In this document: in pieces, positions 1 to 8,303 of the stretch
Position numbering within the stretch: position 1 is the first letter of the stretch
Layout: the number at the start of each line of letters is the position of its first letter
Origin: Lentibacillus kapialis
GTDB lineage: Bacteria; Bacillota; Bacilli; Bacillales; Amphibacillaceae
DNA: 32,879 nt
Direction: 5' to 3'
Assembly: GCF_014646635.1 (NCBI RefSeq)
Contig: NZ_BMNQ01000041.1
Span: 1-32,879, forward strand
Notes under the pieces: generated by a model
The model's input: only the letters and a program-made list of their open reading frames with translations
The model's database searches: none
Told to the model about the DNA's origin: nothing
Program-made: the position numbers and the translations under genes

Positions 1-170
1 CTTTCTTTATAATCGGGATTTTCTCTCGTCTGCATGACGATTTCCGGATTAGCAGTGACGATAAAACATTTCTCGCCATCCATCAGGTTGGGATACAAAT
101 GGTCCTGCAGCAGTTCTTCTTTGGTCGTATTTAAAAATTCAATATCCATTATCGTCAGTGAATCGTTCAT
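1..170 (-). CDS. tagA: TagA/WecG-family N-acetylmannosaminyltransferase, N-terminal fragment (cut by window edge)
   Basis: Reading leftward from an ATG at 168-170 gives 56 codons with no stop before the window edge. The stretch FIVTANPEIVMQTRENPDY resembles the N-terminal signature of the TagA/WecB/CpsF glycosyltransferase family, where a (T/S)xNPE motif follows a short variable start. In that family the enzyme adds ManNAc to undecaprenyl-PP-GlcNAc on the inner face of the membrane, the second step of wall teichoic acid synthesis. A strong ribosome site (GGGGAAGG on the minus strand) precedes the ATG. The gene begins 49 bp after the tagO stop on the same strand with no terminator between, so the two are probably co-transcribed. 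The catalytic part lies outside the window; family assignment rests on this short segment and on context. Confidence 0.72.
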   Translation of the reverse strand, partial: MNDSLTIMDIEFLNTTKEELLQDHLYPNLMDGEKCFIVTANPEIVMQTRENPDYKE

Positions 171-219
171 CGTTTGCAACCTTCCCCTTTAAACCATTCG
201 CTCATTAAAGCCTGTCCTA

Positions 220-1275
220 TTAAGACCGTTGCCGAAGTGCTTTCACAAAATTGGTCAGCGGCTTATACTCGCTGTTAATCATTTCAAGGTTCTCAATCAG
301 GATTTGCATGGTCAACAGAGCAATTGAAAAGATCAAAATAGAGCCCCAAACCGTTGTCATCGAGAATAATATCGCAGCAGCACTGAACATCGCACTCAGC
401 GCATAAATCAACAGTACCGTCTGTTTATGAGTGAAGCCCGCCTTTATAAGCCTGTGATGCAAATGCGCACTATCAGGGCTTGCGATCGGCATGTTATTGA
501 TGTAACGCCGTACCATGGCAATCAGTGTATCAGATATTGGTACACCTAATATAAATATCGGGATGATAAATGAAATAACGGTAACATTTTTAAACCCGAG
601 CAATGCCAATACCGAAATCATGTAACCTAAAAAAAGTGCGCCGGTATCACCCATAAAAATTTTAGCCGGGTAAAAATTGTAGCGTAAAAAACCCGCAGAG
701 CTGAAAAACAGAATAAACGCCATCGTCGCCACATACACATCATTCATGATGACCGCCATCACGCCAAGGGTAAATAGTGCAATCGCAGAAACCCCTGCAG
801 CCAGTCCATCAAGTCCGTCAATCAAATTAATCGCATTGGTCACACCAACAATCCATAAGATGGTGACAACTGAACTTAAGAATCCAAATTCAATTTCACC
901 GCCGAACGGCAAGTTGATGAATTCCACCTGCAGACCGCCCCAGAAGACGATGAACACAGCTACACCAAGCTGGATAATGAACTTGGCTTTCGCTGACACA
1001 TCAAACATATCATCAATAAAACCAAGACCAATCATGGCAAAACCGCCGATTATAATCGCCAAGTGATACTCACCCGCCGGCTGCAATATCAAAAGTCCAA
1101 TCAAAAAACTTGCGAAAATAGCCAGCCCGCCCAATGTTGGAACCGGGGCCGCATGCACTTTCCGGTGATTCGGTTTATCGGTTGCATTCAATCGTTTCGA
1201 AAATCTTATAAACACTGGCGTCATAATCAACGACACCAGCATCGTTAATAAGGCCAGTAAAAAGATGTTTATCAT
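220..1275 (-). CDS. tagO: Undecaprenyl-phosphate GlcNAc-1-phosphate transferase (TagO/WecA family)
   Basis: A polytopic membrane enzyme of 351 residues, the usual length for TagO/WecA. It carries the family landmarks: DKPNHRKVH near 33-41 with PTLGG after it, the Asp pair D88-D89 in GFIDDMFD, NAINLIDGLDG with D153 and D156, FMGDTGALFLG with D210, and HLHHR at 271-275. Such enzymes transfer GlcNAc-1-phosphate from UDP-GlcNAc to undecaprenyl phosphate, the committed step for WTA and often for other envelope polymers. About ten hydrophobic segments are visible. The ATG at 1273-1275 follows AGGTGG at good spacing. tagA follows directly, and a TATAAT-like box lies upstream at 1319-1324. Because TagO can feed several pathways, this copy may also serve the second polymer suggested by the 21-27 kb genes. 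Confidence 0.95.
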   Translation of the reverse strand: MINIFLLALLTMLVSLIMTPVFIRFSKRLNATDKPNHRKVHAAPVPTLGGLAIFASFLIGLLILQPAGEYHLAIIIGGFAMIGLGFIDDMFDVSAKAKFIIQLGVAVFIVFWGGLQVEFINLPFGGEIEFGFLSSVVTILWIVGVTNAINLIDGLDGLAAGVSAIALFTLGVMAVIMNDVYVATMAFILFFSSAGFLRYNFYPAKIFMGDTGALFLGYMISVLALLGFKNVTVISFIIPIFILGVPISDTLIAMVRRYINNMPIASPDSAHLHHRLIKAGFTHKQTVLLIYALSAMFSAAAILFSMTTVWGSILIFSIALLTMQILIENLEMINSEYKPLTNFVKALRQRS

Positions 1276-1318
1276 TAGCCCACCTCATTTAAGTGAACAT
1301 CTATCTGCACATAAGACA

Positions 1319-1324
1319 ATTATA
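1319..1324 (-). promoter_or_regulatory. Candidate -10 box of the tagO-tagA unit
   Basis: The minus strand reads TATAAT here, about 45 bp before the tagO start codon. I do not see a convincing -35 hexamer at 16-18 bp, so the promoter call is tentative. A second TATAAT on the same strand lies further upstream, around 1385. Confidence 0.3.
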
Positions 1325-1492
1325 TGGTAAAAATGTTTCGGTATTTTTTACATTCAATTTACATACACTACTCAACTATACATTATAAACCTTTTGGCTG
1401 AAAGGCGCTACAGAAAATTTCCGTTGCATCTTGTAAGTGTCCTATTTATTTGTAACGTTCCCCCTTGATGCGTAAACCATGCATGATATTTT

Positions 1493-1521
1493 TTGAAACC
1501 TATAACACGGAAGAATATACT
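1493..1521 (+). promoter_or_regulatory. SigA-type promoter of the glycerophosphodiesterase gene
   Basis: TTGAAA at 1493-1498, a 17-bp spacer, then TATACT at 1516-1521. Transcription would begin near 1528, leaving a leader of about 45 nt before the ATG at 1574. It is the best match to the vegetative consensus in the tagO/glycerophosphodiesterase intergenic region. Confidence 0.6.
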
Positions 1522-1573
1522 GAAGGGTGAATCAAATACAACATCAAAATACATATAAATTGGAGTGACTGAC

Positions 1574-2290
1574 ATGCCATTAAACTTTGCACACCGCGGC
1601 TCTCTGACAGAAGCACCGGAAAATACGCTGCCCGCGTTCCAAAAAGCAATTGAGCATGGTGCAAAAGCGATTGAATTGGATGTCCAGCTGACAAAAGACA
1701 ACCATTTAGTCGTATCGCACGACCATAAATTCACCCGTTTTAATAAAAATGTCACAGGACTGATTAAAGATTATACATGGGATGAGGTCAGACAAATTGA
1801 TGTTGGATCGGCATTTAGCGAGGAATTTGCCGGCACTAACCTGCCGACGCTTGAAGACGTGCTCGATATCTGCCCCCACCATCTTTTCCTGAACATTGAA
1901 ATAAAAAACATTCCCGTCATTTATGATGGCATTGAGCAACGGTTGCTTGATACATTAAGTCATTATAACCGGACGGAAAATGTGATCGTTTCCTCATTCG
2001 ATCATGTTGCATTAAAAAATGTTCAGAACATCAATCCAGACATCGACCTTGGGATGCTTTTTTATTACCGGATGCTGAACCCATGGGATTACGCAGCCAA
2101 CAGCGGATTAGCTATAAGGAGCCTCCATCCGAATCAGGTCTATGTTAATCAAACGTTTGTTCAAGAAAGCAAACGCCACGGCTACGAAGTTTATCCCTTC
2201 ACCGTTAATGACGTTAATCGGTACGCGGAGCTGGTTGATTTCGGGGTTGATGGGGTTTTTTCGAATGAGCCGGGGGTGTTTGGTTCTTAA
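1574..2290 (+). CDS. Glycerophosphodiester phosphodiesterase, cytoplasmic
   Basis: A GDPD-family TIM-barrel protein of 238 residues. With the ATG at 1574, HRG is at 7-9, APENT at 14-18, and the metal ligands fall at E34 and D36 (in IELDV) and H49-D50; a further acidic ligand sits in NIEIKN. The C-terminal stretch ending DFGVDGVFSNEPG is typical of the family. Such enzymes hydrolyse glycerophosphodiesters to glycerol-3-phosphate and an alcohol. There is no signal peptide, so it is probably intracellular, unlike secreted GlpQ. The frame is also open from a GTG at 1565, but that GTG overlaps the ribosome site GGAG (1562-1565), which is 8 bp from the ATG, so I chose the ATG. Its place beside poly-glycerol-phosphate genes suggests glycerophosphate recycling; that role is inference. 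Confidence 0.88.
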   Translation: MPLNFAHRGSLTEAPENTLPAFQKAIEHGAKAIELDVQLTKDNHLVVSHDHKFTRFNKNVTGLIKDYTWDEVRQIDVGSAFSEEFAGTNLPTLEDVLDICPHHLFLNIEIKNIPVIYDGIEQRLLDTLSHYNRTENVIVSSFDHVALKNVQNINPDIDLGMLFYYRMLNPWDYAANSGLAIRSLHPNQVYVNQTFVQESKRHGYEVYPFTVNDVNRYAELVDFGVDGVFSNEPGVFGS

Positions 2291-2310
2291 AATAGAAGAA
2301 TCGCAAAGCA

Positions 2311-2334
2311 AAAACCCTGCAAATGCAGGGTTTT
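2311..2334. terminator. Bidirectional rho-independent terminator
   Basis: A perfect 10-bp stem, AAAACCCTGC / GCAGGGTTTT, with loop AAAT. It lies between the converging glycerophosphodiesterase and beta-propeller genes; the A- and T-tracts at the stem ends allow it to act on both strands. Confidence 0.85.
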
Positions 2335-2337
2335 ACA

Positions 2338-3714
2338 TTATGAACGCTTACGCTTATACATATAAACAAGTAAACCTATAAGCAAAATCGCTAAGATAGC
2401 GACAATAACATATTGCATCATGTTATTGCTTTCATCAGAATTGGCTTTCTCATTCTTTACAGGTGAATCCTGTCCGCTTTCCTCTTTTAAATTGAACTCT
2501 GAAAGAGGTACAGCATAAACATTCGAATCTTGACTCCCAACAATCAACGTATCATTCATGATAATTGGTCCCGACGGTGCCAGTGTTCCATTTAGTTCTT
2601 TCTCACCCTTTAATTCGCCACTCTTGGCGTCAAGTGCATACACCATGCCCTTAGTGTTAGAAAAATACACAATACCATCCTGAGCTACTGGCGGGGCTTT
2701 CATGACCTCGTTCTCGAATTCCCAAAGCTTCTCACCCGATTTCAGATCATATGCATAAAATGTTTTCGTTATCGGACTCCCAACAAATATTTTATCCTCA
2801 TAAATAATTGGTGCGCCGGATTTATTATTTTTAACAAAATCCCCTGTTCCTAAACTTTTCTCCCACAAGCGCTCGCCTGTCTCAGCATCAAGAGCATACA
2901 GCCAATGTTCCGGGTTATCGCTGTCACCTGTCAAAGCTGTTGTAACAACCACACCATCTGACACGGCCGGCGGCACATCGTCCAGACCAGCGAATACATC
3001 GGGGAATTCTGTCTGCCATTTGAATTCATCATTTGTTAAATCATAAGCTGAAAACGTATAAGGTGAAGGTCTGCCACTCCCTACGTATAAAGTGTCTTCC
3101 TTTATGGTCGGCGAGGACATACTCACAACATGATCAATACTCGACTTATTTATAAGCTCCCCAGTTTCATCATCTAATTGATATATGTGCTTGTCACCTG
3201 TTGCGGCATAGATATGACCATTATAATAAGCAGGTGTAGGCATGACTTCCCCTTCTGTATCATATTTCCAAAGTATATCTCCAGATTCTGCATCGAGTGC
3301 CAGCACGCCACTTTCTTCTGTTCCCCGTACGCCGCTATCCTGAAAATAACGATTTCCAAAACCGACAAACACAGTGCCCTCATGATAAATCATTTCCGAA
3401 TGAACCCAGTTGGGAGCCTGGTTATGCCATAATTGCTCGCCTGTCTCTAAATCAAATGCAAATAAATCGCCAGTATTATGATTTCCGACAAAAAGTTTAT
3501 TACCAACAACAACCGGTGTTGATCTGATTTCATCCTCCGTTTCAAATATTTGATTGTCCAGTGGTTCAGAACCATTATCAAAAACCGCATTTTTATCGCT
3601 GTTAAGACGGTACTGAAGCCATTCATCAGGGCCAAAATCCGCTCCCATTGTGATTACAGGCGATAATGTCAATGCAAGTAACAACCCTGCCATCCATGGA
3701 ATTACATTTTTCAT
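2338..3714 (-). CDS. Membrane-anchored PQQ-type beta-propeller protein in the tagGH operon
   Basis: 458 residues. An N-terminal signal peptide (hydrophobic to about residue 25, possible cleavage after ITMGA) is followed by at least seven repeats of the PQQ/YVTN type, each with a D-(x)3-G-E/D-x-L-W-like core: DLETGEQLW, DAESGDILW, DAETGERLW, DLKSGEKLW, DAKSGELKG and others. This predicts a 7- or 8-bladed propeller. The end has a Ser/Asn/Lys-rich spacer, one membrane helix (around 432-452) and the basic tail YKRKRS, so the propeller should face outward. It starts 19 bp after tagH on the same strand, so it is probably co-expressed with the WTA exporter. I see no sign of a quinoprotein dehydrogenase, so a binding or scaffold role is more likely than catalysis. 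The function is unknown. Confidence 0.82.
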   Translation of the reverse strand: MKNVIPWMAGLLLALTLSPVITMGADFGPDEWLQYRLNSDKNAVFDNGSEPLDNQIFETEDEIRSTPVVVGNKLFVGNHNTGDLFAFDLETGEQLWHNQAPNWVHSEMIYHEGTVFVGFGNRYFQDSGVRGTEESGVLALDAESGDILWKYDTEGEVMPTPAYYNGHIYAATGDKHIYQLDDETGELINKSSIDHVVSMSSPTIKEDTLYVGSGRPSPYTFSAYDLTNDEFKWQTEFPDVFAGLDDVPPAVSDGVVVTTALTGDSDNPEHWLYALDAETGERLWEKSLGTGDFVKNNKSGAPIIYEDKIFVGSPITKTFYAYDLKSGEKLWEFENEVMKAPPVAQDGIVYFSNTKGMVYALDAKSGELKGEKELNGTLAPSGPIIMNDTLIVGSQDSNVYAVPLSEFNLKEESGQDSPVKNEKANSDESNNMMQYVIVAILAILLIGLLVYMYKRKRS

Positions 3715-3733
3715 TAAGGTCCCACTCCTATTT

Positions 3734-5047
3734 TCAACTTTTTAAATGATTTTGAGGCAACCAAATGTGTCGCTCATTTAATGTGCCTCTGTACCAAATG
3801 TCATTGCCTACTTTTACAGTCCTGTTCACCTTGAACTCTGTGTCTCTATACGGTTCCATATCGTCGATGATTTTGTCTTTTTTTCCACCCCACGGATGCT
3901 CAAAGGCTTGTCCTGTACCTATAAAATGAAACGTTTTCTCGTCTGTATCAATTGCAATATGCTGTCGGCTGGACATATCACTTCCCTTCATCCACCCAAC
4001 AATTCCATTCATGGCGCTAGGTTCTTGGCTCAAAAGATAGAAAGTTTCATCTTTATATGTGGCTTGTTTTTTAATATAGTAAACTTTATTTTTATATCTA
4101 TCTGTTGGCTCGCCATCCGTCTCTTTTTTAGATGCTGCAGGGCTTGAATAGATATGGGAAACACCGCCCTTTACATGTCCGAGCCGGCTTGTCGGTTCTT
4201 CGATAAATTCAGTGATTTCTTCTGAATCCTCATGATCCTCTCCATTGTTATACCATTCATCGGGAATCTGGCCTTCCATTATCGACTGTTTATACCGCTC
4301 ACGGTCATTATGGCTCAACTTTTTCCAAAATGAAAGGAAAGCTTCATATTTTGGAATCACCTCATCGACGGTGCCAAAAGCCCTCACTCTGCCATACTCA
4401 AGCCATAAGATTTTCTCGCAGAATTTCCGCATCTGGCCGAGTGAATGACTGACAAAAATCATAGTTTTATCCATTTTCTTGAATTCCACCATTTTTTGAT
4501 AACTCTTTTCGGCAAAAGCTTTATCACCGACAGACAATGCTTCATCGATGATGAGAACATCCGGATCGACATTGACGGAAATCGCAAAGCCCAGTCTTGA
4601 TTTCATACCGCTCGAATAAGATTTAACGGGTTGATCTATGAAGGTACCAAGCTCAGAAAATTCGATGATTCCTGGTTCCAAATCCTTAATCTCACTCTTG
4701 TTGAACCCAAGCATAAGCAGTTTCAATTCAATATTGTCCCTTCCGGATAATTCACCTTTCAGCCCCGAGGAAACGGCTATAAGCGATGTATAACCGTTAA
4801 CTTTAACAGTGCCTGACGTCTCCGGTATAATACCCGCAATAATGTTGGACAGTGTCGATTTCCCGGAGCCATTAATGCCGATAAATCCGACAACATCACC
4901 CTTTTCCGCTTCAAAGGATACATCTGTCAGGGCATAAAAGTCTTTCCCATAGCTTTTAGGGGTCAACAAATCGCCAAGCCGTTCTTTCCCGTTATTATAA
5001 AGCTTGTATTTTTTGGATATATTTTTGACAGTAATTGCTTTATCCAT
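3734..5047 (-). CDS. tagH: Teichoic acid ABC exporter ATP-binding subunit with C-terminal SH3/GW-like domains
   Basis: The ATPase partner of TagG for export of lipid-linked teichoic acid. Counting from the upstream GTG at 5056 (440 aa), Walker A GINGSGKST is at 60-68, the signature YSSGM at 147-151, Walker B LIIDE at 168-172 and the switch His at 204. NYSSGMKSRLGFAIS-type wording is characteristic of TagH. After about residue 295 come two SH3/GW-like modules, the first ending in GWMKGSDM (GW at 354-355), the second ending in HIWLPQNHL. I see no membrane helix between ATPase and SH3 parts, whereas B. subtilis TagH has one, so this tail should be cytoplasmic. The start is ambiguous: the GTG at 5056 is only 3 bp from AAAGG, while the ATG at 5047 begins MDKAITVKNISKKY, like the family; I chose the ATG (437 aa). 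Confidence 0.9.
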   Translation of the reverse strand: MDKAITVKNISKKYKLYNNGKERLGDLLTPKSYGKDFYALTDVSFEAEKGDVVGFIGINGSGKSTLSNIIAGIIPETSGTVKVNGYTSLIAVSSGLKGELSGRDNIELKLLMLGFNKSEIKDLEPGIIEFSELGTFIDQPVKSYSSGMKSRLGFAISVNVDPDVLIIDEALSVGDKAFAEKSYQKMVEFKKMDKTMIFVSHSLGQMRKFCEKILWLEYGRVRAFGTVDEVIPKYEAFLSFWKKLSHNDRERYKQSIMEGQIPDEWYNNGEDHEDSEEITEFIEEPTSRLGHVKGGVSHIYSSPAASKKETDGEPTDRYKNKVYYIKKQATYKDETFYLLSQEPSAMNGIVGWMKGSDMSSRQHIAIDTDEKTFHFIGTGQAFEHPWGGKKDKIIDDMEPYRDTEFKVNRTVKVGNDIWYRGTLNERHIWLPQNHLKS

Positions 5048-5062
5048 GGTTATCACTAACCT

Positions 5063-5884
5063 TTATAAATAGTCAATAAAGTGCCGTCGAAACGTCATAT
5101 GCAGTTTGGCTCCAATTAGGAACAACGCAAGCACCAATCCCCAGAAGAAAAGACTGTATTGCCATTCAATTATAAAATACCAGCCTTCTCCGAACAGCGC
5201 ATACCTGTAACCTTGAACAAGGTAGTATAATGGGTTCAGCATCATGACATTCATGAGCGTTTGCCATTCACTCAAAATGGTGATTGGCCATAAAACACCT
5301 GATAAGTATAAAAACATTCTCAATGTCGAATTCAAAAACATGTGAACATCCCTGATGATTGTCGAAAGTGTCGATGTAATCAGCGATATGGAGAATATAA
5401 GTGCTAGTGCTGCAAATATGAAGTATATAAGCTGCAAGTAATAAATATTGATAAAGAAACCATTCAATTGAAATATGATAATGGTTATAGCAAGCATGAC
5501 TAAATGAACATAAAACTTCGAAAAAATCACAAAATTCGGTATAATGCTCATCGGGAAATTCATCTTAGATAGGATTCTCAACCGGGTATAAATCGACTTG
5601 GATCCTTGAATTGTCCCCTGATAGAAAAATAACCATAGGAAAAAGGCAGCTACTAGCCAGTAGAAAAACGGTATCTCCGTCCCTCCTACTTCGACCGGTT
5701 CCCGGCTTCTAAGTGTTCCAAAGACAAACCAATAAATCAAGATCTGGATCGAAGGATTAATAAACTCCCAGGCCATTCCCAAGTAATTATTTTTATTTTG
5801 ACTTTTTATTTCATACAATGATAGCCTGCGGATTAAATAAAAATGATCGATTTGTTCTTTTATGACAGTTATGGCCGTCTTCAT
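5063..5884 (-). CDS. tagG: Teichoic acid ABC exporter permease subunit
   Basis: 273 residues with an ABC-2 type permease fold: an amphipathic N-terminus, then six membrane segments. The segments NNYLGMAWEFINPSIQILIY and NPLYYLVQGYRYALFG are typical of TagG/RfbA-like polysaccharide exporters. With TagH it flips lipid-linked WTA across the membrane. The frame is open from a TTG at 5908, but AAAGGA sits 8 bp before the ATG at 5884 (MKTAITVIKEQ), so that ATG is the likely start. The stop lies 15 bp before the tagH ATG, in keeping with an operon order of tagG, tagH and the beta-propeller gene. A good SigA-like promoter lies just upstream at 5941-5969. Confidence 0.93.
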   Translation of the reverse strand: MKTAITVIKEQIDHFYLIRRLSLYEIKSQNKNNYLGMAWEFINPSIQILIYWFVFGTLRSREPVEVGGTEIPFFYWLVAAFFLWLFFYQGTIQGSKSIYTRLRILSKMNFPMSIIPNFVIFSKFYVHLVMLAITIIIFQLNGFFINIYYLQLIYFIFAALALIFSISLITSTLSTIIRDVHMFLNSTLRMFLYLSGVLWPITILSEWQTLMNVMMLNPLYYLVQGYRYALFGEGWYFIIEWQYSLFFWGLVLALFLIGAKLHMTFRRHFIDYL

Positions 5885-5940
5885 AAAAATTTCCTTTCGA
5901 ATTAGCAATGTACTCTTCTGAATTACAAATCCATTATAGC

Positions 5941-5969
5941 ATTATACATTTAAACGGATTAAAAAACAA
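5941..5969 (-). promoter_or_regulatory. SigA-type promoter of the tagG-tagH-propeller operon
   Basis: On the minus strand TTGTTT (5964-5969), 17-bp spacer, TATAAT (5941-5946). It is downstream of the terminator of the preceding tagF-like gene, so the exporter operon has its own promoter. Confidence 0.65.
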
Positions 5970-5975
5970 TCAGAT

Positions 5976-6008
5976 AAAGCTTATACCGCACAAGACGATA
6001 TAAGCTTT
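5976..6008 (-). terminator. Hairpin terminator after the tagF-like gene
   Basis: A 10-bp stem AAAGCTTATA / TATAAGCTTT with a 13-nt loop lies 4 bp after the stop at 6013. The T-run (TTTTTT) comes several bases after the stem on the minus strand, so termination may be partial. Confidence 0.5.
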
Positions 6009-6012
6009 CTTT

Positions 6013-8136
6013 TCAATCTACGAACACGTCTTTGGCAACACGTTCACTCGCTTGTCCATCTTCCAAGTAGCAAAATCGTTTATAGAAGTTTTGAGTCGTT
6101 TCTGACGGTTTAAAACCATTCTGATCGATCTCCTGTATAACATCCAGAATCTCATCAGTTGTCTGGACCAGCGGACCCGGCGCTTTAGCTTCAAAGTCAA
6201 AGTAAAAGCCACGCAGGTTATCTCTGTATTCCTCAATGTCATACACAAAAAACAACATGGGGCGTTTCAAGTTCGCATAGTCAAAGAACACGGAAGAATA
6301 ATCCGTTATAAGCATATCGGAAATTAAATACAGCTCCCGGATGTCCTCGTGGAATGATACGTCGAAAACAAATCCTTGAAAATCATCCACATCAAGCTGC
6401 TCGGCAACCAAATAGTGCATCCGAAGCAAAATGATATAGTCATCTCCAAGATGCTTCTGCATTTTTGCCAAATCCATTTCCAATTGAAATCTGTATTTCC
6501 CTTTACCATAAAATTGATTATCCCGCCAAGTTGGCGCATAAAGGATCACTTTTTTATCAGTAGGTAAATCAATACGCTCTTTAATGCTGCGAATTGTTTG
6601 TTCGTTGTTATCGTTGATTAAAAAGTCATTTCTCGGATATCCACTCTCTACCATTTCCCCTTGAAATTGGAATGCCCGTTTAAAAATTTCTGTTGAATAA
6701 GCATTCGGCGAGACAAGATAATCCCATCTACTTGTCGCTTTGACAAAATTCCGTTTATACTTCACCGAATTTGTGCCGGGCATATGTACTTCATCCATAT
6801 CAACCGCTAGACGCTTCAGAGGGGTGCCGTGCCATGTCTGCAAATACGTTGTATGTTTTGGCTTCGGAATCCATAAAGGAAGCCTGCTGTTGGAAACCCA
6901 AAATTCAGCTCTTGACATCAAAATGAGCCATCTAATCGAGAACCTTCTCACATAATTTACATTCTTATCCTCAAAAAACTTGGTATGCCGTCTGTCAGCA
7001 CTCCAGTACATTTGATACTCCGGATAGTTTTCAATCAAGTATTCATAAATTGCGCGTGGACTGTCACTAAATTGTTTGCCAAGAAAACTCTCAAACATAA
7101 TTGTATTCTTTTTAACAGGCAATTTACCAAGCAGAAAAAACGCTAATTTGTACGCTTGCAATAGTTTATCACTTCGTCTGGTTTTCACCCATTTATTCTT
7201 AACTGATTTTTTTAGTTCACGCTTAAAATTATAATAGGACATTTGGAACGAAAGATACTTCGAGTACTTTGTCGACTTCACCAGCAGTTTCGCTTTCTGG
7301 TTATGGTAATTGATGACTTTTTTTTCAGGTAATTGGATAGAGGTATGATCAACTCTCACCCGTGAGCTACGCATAGAAAACATTTCACTATCTTTTAAAT
7401 ATGTTATTTCCAAATGAAATTTAAAATAATGTTTCTGATCTAAGCTTAATGTAGCTGGTATATCAAATTCACCCTTTATTCCGCAATGAACAAGGTTATC
7501 ATTACCTTCATATTTGTCTTGCAAATCATGTCGTTCAAACCGTTCCAGAGGGATAATATACTCTTCTTCAGACGTGTTATCTGTAACAATTAAGCTGATG
7601 TCTTTTATCTCATAATCATCAGTCTTATAATAAGGTGGAAAATTAAAATAACCGGAAAATATAAGGTCGTTCTCAGTTAAGGCAACCTCATCAAACATTC
7701 CATAAGTAAAATAATCATTCATCCTAAATGATAACTTCCCTTTTTTTGTCCTAAATGGATAAAACATCAACTCTTTCTCAGGAACAACAATAGTTGAAAA
7801 GCGAATGTCATCGTAATTACTGGCAATCCTGCTTCGCTTTTGATAGCCATCTTCATCTTCTCTGACGAGATATACATTCCAAATATCATTTTCTAAAAAT
7901 GTATTTTCATAATCGTTAAAAGGCAAGAATAACTTAAATACCCGAAATTCATTTTGTTTTTCAGTCTCTGTGGCACTGATTGGCAATATATGCCCTGTTT
8001 CTCGTTCTTCCAAGGTAAAATGAAATTTGTGATACTTTTCCAGGAAGCTTTCTTTAACAGGGACCTTTATCAAATATTCGTTATCTTTTAGGGCCAGTTC
8101 CATGATCTGTTTATTTTTTATGTTATTTATGTGCAT
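6013..8136 (-). CDS. tagF: CDP-glycerol glycerophosphotransferase, TagF-like WTA polymerase
   Basis: 707 residues. The C-terminal half is a Glyphos_transf domain: TWHGTPLKRL with H436, SPNAYS followed by ESGYPRND (498-504), ILYAPTWRD (531-539), LLRMH with H574, and ITDYSSVFFDY (610-620). The two histidines and their spacing match those known in the TagF polymerase, which extends poly(glycerol phosphate) from CDP-glycerol at the inner membrane face. The N-terminal 300 residues are beta-rich and poorly conserved, as in TagF-type polymerases; basic stretches near 300-325 could contact membrane. The ATG at 8136 has AAAGGGG at a rather long spacing of 12. It is a single-gene unit with its own promoter (8178-8206) and terminator (5976-6008). 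It is the better match of the two large family members here, so I give it the tagF name. Confidence 0.85.
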   Translation of the reverse strand: MHINNIKNKQIMELALKDNEYLIKVPVKESFLEKYHKFHFTLEERETGHILPISATETEKQNEFRVFKLFLPFNDYENTFLENDIWNVYLVREDEDGYQKRSRIASNYDDIRFSTIVVPEKELMFYPFRTKKGKLSFRMNDYFTYGMFDEVALTENDLIFSGYFNFPPYYKTDDYEIKDISLIVTDNTSEEEYIIPLERFERHDLQDKYEGNDNLVHCGIKGEFDIPATLSLDQKHYFKFHLEITYLKDSEMFSMRSSRVRVDHTSIQLPEKKVINYHNQKAKLLVKSTKYSKYLSFQMSYYNFKRELKKSVKNKWVKTRRSDKLLQAYKLAFFLLGKLPVKKNTIMFESFLGKQFSDSPRAIYEYLIENYPEYQMYWSADRRHTKFFEDKNVNYVRRFSIRWLILMSRAEFWVSNSRLPLWIPKPKHTTYLQTWHGTPLKRLAVDMDEVHMPGTNSVKYKRNFVKATSRWDYLVSPNAYSTEIFKRAFQFQGEMVESGYPRNDFLINDNNEQTIRSIKERIDLPTDKKVILYAPTWRDNQFYGKGKYRFQLEMDLAKMQKHLGDDYIILLRMHYLVAEQLDVDDFQGFVFDVSFHEDIRELYLISDMLITDYSSVFFDYANLKRPMLFFVYDIEEYRDNLRGFYFDFEAKAPGPLVQTTDEILDVIQEIDQNGFKPSETTQNFYKRFCYLEDGQASERVAKDVFVD

Positions 8137-8177
8137 TTGGGAGTTTTGCCCCTTTCCATGTTGCGATTCTATTCACT

Positions 8178-8206
8178 ATTATATGGTTATAAAAGCTGTT
8201 TATCAA
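8178..8206 (-). promoter_or_regulatory. SigA-type promoter of the tagF-like gene
   Basis: On the minus strand TTGATA (8201-8206), 17-bp spacer, TATAAT (8178-8183). The predicted transcript starts about 35-40 nt before the ATG at 8136. Confidence 0.7.
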
Positions 8207-8274
8207 TTTAAATTTGATTTCAGTCAGTTTTCAGAGTTATACTTAGGAACTTACATGGATTTACAACTTGGCTA

Positions 8275-8280
8275 TATAAT
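8275..8280 (+). promoter_or_regulatory. Candidate -10 box of the GT2 gene
   Basis: TATAAT at 8275-8280, just before the ribosome site AGGAGG. No good -35 hexamer is seen at the proper distance, and the implied leader is very short. Weak call. Confidence 0.25.
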
Positions 8281-8303
8281 CGACGACCTAGGAGGCCTTT
8301 TAT

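Noticed and set aside
1565-1573. GTG start for the glycerophosphodiesterase
   Set aside because: The GTG overlaps the ribosome site that is well spaced for the ATG at 1574.
2338-3714. PQQ-dependent alcohol dehydrogenase
   Set aside because: Only the propeller repeats match; the protein is short and shows no recognisable quinone- or calcium-site motif or haem motif.
5047-5063. Capsule exporter of KpsMT type instead of TagGH
   Set aside because: The TagH-specific wording around the signature motif, the C-terminal SH3/GW tail and the WTA neighbours favour TagGH.
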